Shown one piece after another: positions 56,245 to 64,000 of a stretch of DNA of 64,000 bases. The translations under genes and the position numbers were made by a program. Source of the DNA: Gonapodya prolifera JEL478 (Eukaryota; Monoblepharomycota; Monoblepharidomycetes; Monoblepharidales; Gonapodyaceae); assembly GCA_001574975.1 (NCBI GenBank), contig KQ965748.1, positions 410,062 through 474,061 on the forward strand, read 5' to 3'. The notes beneath the pieces are model-generated. The model saw nothing but the letters and a program-made list of their open reading frames with translations. It made no database searches and was not told where the DNA came from. The stretch's first letter is position 1. The number at the start of each line of letters is the position of its first letter.

Positions 56245-57718
56245 ATGCCCACCAAAAGGTACAAAGCGCCAAGGTTCGTGGAACCGGAACACGTCCGTCG
56301 GAAGAAGGCCTCGGCATCGAAGGAAACCACCCCGCGTCCCATTTCCCATCCTCGACCTCACTCCGGAAATCATTATCCGTATTCGAGATACTGAACGCAG
56401 CACTACCCTCTCGGCATTCCCGCATCATGCATCAATCAAAGACTTTACGCGATTCTGTCGGACCCCGTAGCGATTGCTGATCGTGCCATCGGGCGGTTTC
56501 ATTTTGTCCAGCGGGCTTTCGAGCAGGAAGTCCTCAGAGCGGAATCGAATGGAGATTTTCGCGCTGCAGACATACTAATTAGCAGGGGTGCAAAGGTCAA
56601 CAACGACTTCGGGGAGAGTCGGGAGGTTTGAATATGAGCGATGGACCCTCTCTTACAGGCATGTCGACACAACGCGCCGAGGGCGGTTAAATATCTTTGC
56701 GAACGCGGTGCGAACGTAGAAGCCATCGATGACTTTGGTTATAGAGCAATAAGTTTTGCCGCCGGAATGCAACAATGGGAGATTGTTCGGCTTCTTCTCC
56801 CTTTTGATGCAAAGACGACTGCAACCTGTCTGCTTGAAGCCCTTAGGTCGCAGGAGGTATCACGTGTAAAAGCAATTCTGGCTCATACACAATCGGACAT
56901 TCTTACCTCCTGGAGAAGCGAATGGGTTCTTATGAGGAACACTCCTCATTTCTTTTTAACAGCATGCTATTGGCTACATGTGATGGTGCCAACATGAAGA
57001 TTGTTGAGTTGCTTCTGGATCGTGGGGTACCCGCTGATGCAGGCCCATCGTTTGGGGGTCCGCTTGTTCCTCGGCACAACCTCTCCACGAAGGGTCTGAT
57101 GATCGCAAGCCGCAATGGCAATGACGAACTTGTTCGCCTCTTGGTTGAGCATGGTGCGGACGTCAATACATTCAGCCGCTTTGATTATATTCATTTTGAG
57201 GAGCTATCACCACTGTTATTTGCGTGCTGGTACGGTCACGAAGCCATTGCTGGTTATCTGTTGGACAACGGAGCGAACATCAACCTTCTTCAGCATGAAT
57301 TTGCTACTGGGAGCGCCCTCCATTATTAATGGCTGAAAATGCCGACATTTTACAGTTACTTGTTCATAGGGGAGCTGATATTGACACAGGACCAAAAAGG
57401 CTTCGTTTCACACGCTTACACATAGCGAGGACAGTGGAAATAGCACGGCTTCTGATAGACCTGGGAGCGAATATCAATGCACGAGATGAAGTGGGAGCTG
57501 CTCGCATCTCCTATGCTTTGCGAAGTGGTAGGGTTCCACTCGTAGAGTTCTTTTTGGATCAGGGCGCGGACTTGTCGATAAGGGACTATAGGAAGAGAGG
57601 TACACAGTGGTACTTGGATAAGATAAGTGATCAGGACAGTTGGAAAGCCGCGAGGATGGTGCTTCAAATAAGAGGCGTTTTTCGGAGGAGTGCAAGGAGT
57701 GCAAGGTCGACTGGTTAG
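56245..57718 (+). pseudogene. Decayed F-box and ankyrin-repeat gene
   Basis: Fragments of one F-box/ankyrin protein lie in at least four frames. MPTKRYKAPRFVEPEHVRRK starts at 56245. PILDLTPEIIIRI (F-box helix 1) is in a second frame. CINQRLYAILSDPVAIADRA and RAADILISRGAKVNNDF follow in another, ending at a TGA near 56632. ACRHNAPRAVKYLCERGANV, MKIVELLLDRGVPADAG, DELVRLLVEHGADVNTF, EAIAGYLLDNGANI, ILQLLVHRGADIDTG and VEIARLLIDLGANINARD are ankyrin units, spread over three frames. No splice sites link them. Nearly every repeat is readable, so the decay is recent or the indels are artefacts. Confidence 0.75.
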
Positions 57719-57866
57719 TGATTCAAACATTGTGCAAGCTGTTTTGGTGATTTCGGACTTTCGTTAGGATAAAAACATAAAATTAGTTGAAGATAGCCGT
57801 GATAGTCGCAAAGGAAGCTAGAAGGAATTAAATAAACGGTCGTCATGAACTAATATCGTCAGTTTG

Positions 57867-60015
57867 CTACATCTTCCAGCTCGTTCCCTTCCTCCCGATC
57901 ATGCCCCACCTCACCCACAGCACCATTACTAGCCCTACCACCTGGAATATCACGCTGTATATAAACAGCGGCCAGAAGTTCACCGACCGAACTGGGACTC
58001 CTGTGGCTGGATCGGGGGAATAGGTGGTGAATGCGTCGGCGATGAGACCACCTGTGGAGGGGAGCGAATGAGCTAGAACGTGACGTGGGCTATGCAGAAT
58101 CTAGAGCTCAGCGAAACTTACCGATGGGTGTTCCCACGAGAGTGCCAGGGAACCAAGAGTTCAACAGCCATCTGTCGACAAAGAACTACATATTAACGAA
58201 AGGAGCATCCCGGTCACGGCGTAAAAAAACAACTCACCCAAGTTTGAAGGGCAAGTGTTCCGCCCCAACGATGCTGGCGCACACAAGGGGAATGACGGAA
58301 GTCCATCCTCCAGTTGACGTGCCTTGACACGATGCCGAATTAAGATCCACGATATCTTCAACACGGGGCAACGTGAACTACGAACCATACAGAAAGGACC
58401 CGAAGATCAAGTAACCGTACGAGTTGGCGGAGGGGATGATCGGGTTCATAGATATGCACTGGAACACTGTCGAGATGATGAACGTATTTCTGGAACGAAG
58501 ATTCGCGCGATTGGGTCTATTTGGGGGGGATCTTGCCAAACGAAGTACTCACACTGGTCCCAGGAAGTCCGTCGCGTACGCCCACCCAAATCGGCCCACC
58601 ATGGAACCAATGTTGACAAATGAGGAGGCGAAAGCACCTTCGGTGGGTGTGAGACCAATGTTGGCAGCGAGTGATGCTGCGGATTGGAAGTGAAAAAGCG
58701 GTGAGTCGTGGCAAGGGAGTCGCAATCACTGTAATGCAAGAGCCAAGAGACTCACTCGTAAAATAGTAGGGTATGTAGAAGGACATGGCTACCATGAATC
58801 CTTGAATATAGAGAGTGAGGAAGCGACGGTTGGAAAAGAGGCCCCGGACATCGAGCCAGAAGTTTGTCTTCTTCGGAGGAGCGGCGAGTTCCAGAGCGGG
58901 GTTTCTTGGTGGGTTCCCGATAAAGAGTGCAGACATCCCAACAACTAAAACCGTCCAAAAGAGGAACGTTCTCCTATGAAGCACTATGCCAGATGCTGAC
59001 TGCCAGGGGAATGCATACCTGCAAGTGCGGCAAGCCCGTCGATTCGCAGAGCCCACTTCCAACCAAGTCCGGGGGTATCGATAATGCGTTGTGTCCAGTT
59101 AGAAAGGGCGAAGCCTCCAAGACCAGAACCCATGACGCAGAGACCCTAGGAGCGATTGTCTTTTCGTTGGTTCGAAGAAATTGACAAACTTATCAAGGGG
59201 TGGAAACAAACCTGCGCAAGTCCCCTTCGTTTCTTGAACCATTGTGATGGCATTGAGACGGCTATCAAACGAAGAGCAAATGTTGGAGTCCGCAACGTTA
59301 CGTGGTCGTCGACAACATGGCGAGCTCACCAGGAAAATACGAGAAGGCGAATCCCACGCCAACTATAACACCCAAGCTAAGATGCGCGTGCCACAATTCC
59401 GTCGCGAAGGATCCCAAAATCTCTCCCGCGCACATGAAGACACCCCCCAGCAGAATCGTTGTTCTGAGTCCGAAACGGCCGACCATGAATCCTGCAGTGG
59501 GTCCAAAGGCCATTAAGACTGATGCTGAAAGGGCGCCAATAAGCGAAATCTGTAGGTTGGAGGACCCAGGGAAGGCTGGCGAGAATGCATTTCCAGCTGT
59601 CACCGACCAGCTCTCATTGAGGGAGAGCCGTGAGACTGCTCACTTTGTTCGGCAACAAAATACCGCTGTAAAACACCAAACATATCCCGCTGGCCAATGG
59701 AAAAGAACTGCACCATGAAGGCTGGAATGGTGGGTTGAATGTTCAAAACGAATCATTCAAAGCTTTCAGAACTGCCAACGAACCTGCAGCGACCATCACC
59801 CATGCCTGAAAAGCGTTATCATCTCCAGGAAAGATCGCTTCGACGACCGGTTGTGGCTCTTCCTCCTTCCGTTCGTCCAGTGACCCTTGGGAATCACCGA
59901 GTTCTTTGATCTGCGTGGTCGACGCCTCCTGTTCTGCGGTAGGCAAGGTATTGCGACGAACAACGATCCTTTCGGCGCTTCCAGCTTCCTCGGCATCGTG
60001 GCTTGACGAGGTCAT
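57867..60015 (-). CDS. MFS transporter, monocarboxylate-transporter-like, with two joins out of phase
   Basis: A minus-strand, roughly nine-exon gene. It has an acidic Ser/Glu-rich N-terminus, then AFQAWVMVAA with AFMVQFFSIGQRDMFGVLQR (restored by splicing). FGPTAGFMVGRFGLRTTILL is the helix 2-3 loop (G-R-x-G-x-R), followed by CAGEILGSFATELWHAHLSL, SQWFKKRRGLAQGLCVMGSG (the MCT signature W-F-x-x-R-R-G-L-A), DTPGLGWKWALRIDGLAAL, TFLFWTVLVVGMSAL, NIGSMVGRFGWAYATDFLG, NTFIISTVFQCISM, GGWTSVIPLVCASIVG, GWLLNSWFPGTLVGTPIGGL, IYSVIFQVVGLVMVLWVRWG and a stop at 57867. Fungal relatives import monocarboxylates or related metabolites. Two junctions, near 59640 and near 59315, do not keep the frame with any canonical splice sites I could find. 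They may be indels, so the gene may be broken. Confidence 0.72.
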
Positions 60016-60368
60016 AATGCCGAGCACGGCTGAATATTTCACCGAGTTAGGACTGGCAACCGTACCACCAGGTATCGCGAGAGGGGAGCGCAAAAGAGGA
60101 CGACCTGAAGCAACCACAGCTTACAATTTGTGAGTATTTGAAAGACTTCCCTGAGGCACTGCTGTGAAAATGCAATGCAACAGTCGCACTTCCCAATGCA
60201 ACCGTTCGTCGCAAGGCAGTGATACCCCGAATAAAATCTCATTGTTACGCATCGAATGCAACAGTATCGGTTGTCTCGGGGAGACTGAACTATCTCTTTG
60301 TGTTCAGACTGTTGAACTACTGCAGATTTTGTTCATTATATTTACGTGGACTTTAAAATCACGCTTAG

Positions 60369-60800
60369 GGAGCTTTGATCTCAACGACAGCCTTTTGAGT
60401 TCTGACCAAGATTGAGTCTAACAAGTTCAAGATGAGGCGATGAAATAAAACCACACCTTTCCCCGGTTTCCTCCCTTGAGCATTTCCACAAACTGCTCCG
60501 GTGCTTGCTTGAGTCCCTTCCGGATGTCCTCTGTCAGAATGCGACATGGTTAGAGCACTCTTTTTCCTTTCGACGTCTCATTCTCACCTTTATAAATGAT
60601 CTTCTTTTCGCTGATGAGGGGAATCACATCCCTGTAGAATCTCTGCAAAAGAATCATACACAATGAATTCCTCTACAGCGAGGCGCTTGGTGAGGATAAT
60701 GCGAGTATTGTACAGCGGTTCGGGAGTCGTGAGGTTGTATTGCGAAATCATCCAATGTTGACAGGATTGTATTCCTCTATCCCTCCTCTGTCCCAGTAAC
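60369..60800 (-). pseudogene. 3' remnant of a medium-chain NADP-dependent reductase
   Basis: Only the last quarter of the family is present. ISQYNLTTPEPLYNTRIILT and KRLAVEEFIVYD are followed by a one-base shift. FYRDVIPLISEKKIIYK then joins over an intron to EDIRKGLKQAPEQFVEMLKG, and GNRGK joins over a second intron to AVVEIKAP and the stop at 60369. The order is that of alkenal/curcumin-type reductases (GFIVxD, ExxxxGLxxAPxxxxxMLxGxNxGK). No Rossmann G-x-G-x-x-G or N-terminal part is found upstream to 61200, so the gene is truncated. Confidence 0.65.
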
Positions 60801-63800
60801 ATGTTCTTCGGGGCGAGATTTAAGGCAGTTTGATTTCTACGATGACCTTATTTAAGTCTACACCGAGACACCTCGAATCGTAACTGACATCTGACGCCAC
60901 ATCAATGCTTCTCTGTACCACTACCAGTCGGCTGGGTCAGACCGGTCGATTTCGAGGTCGTGGAGTCGAAGTTTGACATCGAAGCGGTCGGAAATGACGG
61001 AAACGATATCGTTTTAGGGAATCCTCACATCTCACTCGACCGCGTGAGTCGCGCGGGCTCACGAGTGATCGCTCAATCATTACAAAAGCAGACGACAAGT
61101 AACATATAAAATGGCATCGACTGTGGATACTGGTAATTCTTGGCGCTGATAGTGCCGGAATCCTTGTGATCTCTGGCAAGATGACGGGTGTGAACTGGCC
61201 AGGGACGACATAAAGGGGGCTTCTTCTTCACGACGATCGTGGCGTAGCCGCATTCTTAACGGGTGACGGATAAGGGGAGAGTGAACGAAGACCGAAAATG
61301 GACGAGGTTGTCAACGAGGTAGAGGATGTGATCACCTCTTGTCGAACCTCGTGAGGGATGACGTCCGACCTCATCGGATGCACATTCGAATCGCACCGAG
61401 CATTGGGTAGAATATGGTCATCAACGCATGCAAATAACCAACAAATATCGCAGCAAGCCTCAAGAAGTGCGTCCAGTAAAAAATATTGCAAGCGTTCTGT
61501 CGAACTCACGACAGCGCCGCCGTGAGGGCCAGCACGTCGAGGGGGAGGATACGGTCGTTCCAATAACAAAAGTGAACTTGAGGTCGTCCTACGACTGGGA
61601 GAAGTCCGTGGTGAAGAAGAGGGTGCAAAGGGCGGTTTCGTCCATATTTGTGTGACATTATCGCGACTAAAAGAGGGAGCGCGGTGGCCCACTAGAGCGT
61701 AACCCGAGCCATCGGTGCATGAAAAGAGTTGCTGTGTAGGAGAGACCAAAGGAGCCGGCCAAAACGGAGATCTTTGAGTTGGGAGACCAAAGTTAGGAGA
61801 GTAGACCTCCCTTAATTTTGAAGGGTCCTGTTAGTGACGTTTGACAGCAGAGTTTAAGTTGTGAGAGATTATTTTTCTTCACGATGAGAAAAGACGAGTG
61901 AGTAATGAGGAGTGTGAGAAGGTCTCCTGAGAAAGACACGGGCGCCGGTTATGGATGTAATGTGATCAGTGTCACTACGTAGTTGAAGTAAGGCATAGAA
62001 AGCGACCTCCTATGAGGAGATTTACCTGTCATCAGCATACCGGTCATGTAGACATGGCGCTGAAAACGGTGCAAAAGATTTACCGGTCTCACTCCCAAGT
62101 CCCAGATTCCTTCAATGTGACGACACAAAGATCCCCACAATCCAAGGCCACTGCATCGTAAGGAAATTATCGTGGAGGTAGAAGACATACTTTTTTTCAT
62201 TATAGACGCCCACATATTCCAGTAGGGCTTCTCGGGTAACACCTTTTGTGGTTTGCATGTCGCACTCACTTCGGCGAATAGCGACGTACTGACACAAATC
62301 ATCGCATGAGCGCCCATAGGACACCAAATTGTCGATCAACGTAAGTAGAACATCCTGTGGAACAAGCGGTGTGAGCAAGTTTTTACTCCTTCTTCGCAAC
62401 CTTTCGCGACCTCCTCAGAGGGTTACGTATTACTGCTAGTCCCTGGCCTTCTCTAATTGGATCTGCGACCAATGCGACCAAAATGTGCACTTGGGAGAAG
62501 ACCGCATACTTTAGACGACGGCAGTGGGCTGGTGAGCGAGTGAACTTCGTTTGTTCTGGAAGAAGGACACAAGCCGCGATCTCGTCCGGTTCTTGCTGAA
62601 GGAACTTCGGCACAAAGAGCGATACGAACAAATGCCATATCAATCAACACACAACGTGGTCGTGTTGGCAATTGTGTATCTCTCAAAGTTTTCATGCTGC
62701 GTGAATTTCAACGCCGGAGTATGTGATTGTCAAACCGACAAGTGACTCCACTTGTATAAAAAAGATTGATGTCACGACATTGACGGAGTCTGGCGCCAAT
62801 GTGCCTTGTTCTTCAGCGAAGTCTGTTCGACCGTACACTGCAACACGGTGTGTCTGCAGTCAATCAGTGAGTAAAAAGATGAGAGCCTGTGTGACAGGGT
62901 TTCACTCTCCGCAGCGTGATATTTGAAGATTCGAAATGAGTTTCAACCTTGAGACGATCGCCGTCAGTTCCTTTGGAATACTATGTTCAGCGTCATTCAA
63001 CAAATTGAGACAAACGAAATAAGACGGAGGTGCCTATCGAATGGACAACGTCTGACCCCGTCACTTATGAGTTTTTGATTATGCTTTGCTGAACAATAAT
63101 GTAAATGCTGTCGTAATAGGAGATCGGTGTGAGGGCAAACAGAGGTATCACCCATACACAAATTAGGTGCAAATGTTAATTCTGGAAGCTCACATCCACT
63201 TTTTCAGCTTCTGCGAAAGGAGAGCGCAAAGAGTGAAGGACGAAAGGGCAACAAATATGTCGAAACCGAATCGCATTGGTGTTGCGGTCGTTTATAGTCT
63301 TCTCAATCAAGCGAGAAAGCCCAACCCAAAGGCGAAGGAGAAAACGACAACCTTGTGACGAGATGTATTCTCGTAAAAGAAATGCAACCGTATCTACATC
63401 AGAATGGTTCTTTGAACGCTCGTTGCTCCGTCGACACCCGCACCGAACAATTTGACACTCCATCAGAACGAGCCAGCGACCTCGTCGCGATACCCGACGG
63501 TCCAAGGACACATCATAAGCACCGGACGCGATCTTCAACGGAAGGGAGCAGCGACACCCGCCATCATCGGCCGAGGCCTCCGACAGCGGGTTGAAACGTC
63601 GCGCTCACCTCCCCACTTCCCGCTCGAGCCGCGGCTCCGCACGTCATCTTCTGGAGTGATCAAAGTGTCTAGTTTGGTTGTTTGGAACCAAAAGACTAGA
63701 TGGCAACTGTACACATGATCCTGAAAGTACAGTCGATGAAAATTTTCTCTTGCTGCGGTGGGTCTTATATACACCCAGTACAAGGAATTCTGACACCGCA

Positions 63801-64000
63801 CTGCCATCAGTAGGCCACGGTACTTTTTCAACGACAAAAACACAGGTTGGTAATTTATTGTAACACGTTTAACAGGCATTGATAATATTTGGGATACTTG
63901 ATAGGGGCTCTGTTGGACTAGCAGCTTCCCCGTCATCGTCGTTGAAATGGAAATGATCAAATCTGCTAGCTCGCAAAATTAAAAGTGTCGCTTGTCCAGC
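60801..64000. other. Gene-poor end of the window
   Basis: No frame here shows a domain I recognise. The best minus-strand frames are 62383-62643 (ending RRSRKVAKKE) and 62112-62399 (PQDVLLTLIDNLVSYG). They overlap and could be pieces of one unknown or decayed gene. Frames at 61228-61749 and 63176-63960 look non-coding. There is no transposon end, terminal repeat or RNA gene that I can see. Confidence 0.35.

Noticed and set aside
61228-61749. A 173-codon minus-strand frame, and a block NDRILPLDVLALTAALS in another frame
   Set aside because: The block vaguely recalls RNA-phosphorolytic enzymes, but it is short, interrupted by a stop upstream and not extendable.
62112-62643. Two overlapping minus-strand frames
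   Set aside because: No recognisable motif and no plausible splice linking them; too weak for a gene call.
1-64000. tRNA genes, CRISPR arrays, bacterial-type operons
   Set aside because: I looked for the tRNA B-box with a matching A-box, spaced direct repeats and tight same-strand gene runs, and saw none. A covariance-model scan would be decisive for tRNAs.

Overview
This is a eukaryotic window, most likely from an early-diverging, zoosporic (chytrid-like) fungus; the lineage is my inference. The genes carry many short introns (mostly 50-110 bases, GTGAGT-type donors, CAG/TAG acceptors). The families are fungal or general eukaryotic: a PY-motif SPRY adaptor like Ear1/Ssh4, an Sfp1-type C2H2 factor, a SAPS-domain phosphatase subunit, a P5B ATPase, LSm5, RAE1/GLE2 and F-box/ankyrin proteins. 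A class C-like seven-helix receptor fits an early-diverging fungus better than a yeast or mushroom. There are no bacterial-style operons and no rRNA or CRISPR, and I saw no tRNA. Exon boundaries below were found by reading frames across splice sites. Where stated, all introns join in phase.

Layout. 0.9-7.7 kb: an alpha/beta hydrolase, a candidate ORC6, a MYND-finger protein and RAE1/GLE2 with one missing base. 7.9-11.7 kb: a tandem pair of SPRY/PY adaptors, the second a pseudogene. 12.3-15.6 kb: a membrane-anchored prolyl 4-hydroxylase and a fructosamine-3-kinase, both on the minus strand. 16-23.9 kb: an ankyrin scrap, a double-HNH protein with an internal stop, a small membrane protein, a bulb-lectin protein and a zinc/coiled-coil protein. 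24.1-30.3 kb: a ten-exon P5B ATPase. 30.6-35.6 kb: a membrane-anchored FkbM methyltransferase and an Sfp1-like zinc-finger factor. 36.7-41.0 kb: a SAPS protein. 41.7-46.8 kb: a GABA/amino-acid permease, LSm5 and a pyridoxamine-oxidase-like protein. 47.0-49.4 kb: a broken F-box-like gene and a lipocalin-like protein. 49.7-53.3 kb: the most unusual gene, coding for an extracellular solute-binding domain, a class C-like seven-helix region and a PH-like tail. 53.5-60.8 kb: a ZIP metal transporter, a GNAT with one extra base, a decayed F-box/ankyrin gene, an MFS carrier with two joins out of phase, and the 3' remnant of a medium-chain reductase. 60.8-64 kb: nothing convincing.

The genes do not form one pathway. 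Several deal with nutrients and membranes: the SPRY/PY adaptor (transporter ubiquitination), the P5B ATPase (late endosome/vacuole, probably polyamines), the ZIP, amino-acid and MFS carriers, Sfp1-like and SAPS growth signalling, and the receptor. Single-base lesions cluster at 47-48.5 kb and 55.8-60.8 kb. They could be assembly errors (likely for RAE1, which is normally essential) or real decay (clear for the second SPRY copy and the ankyrin gene).
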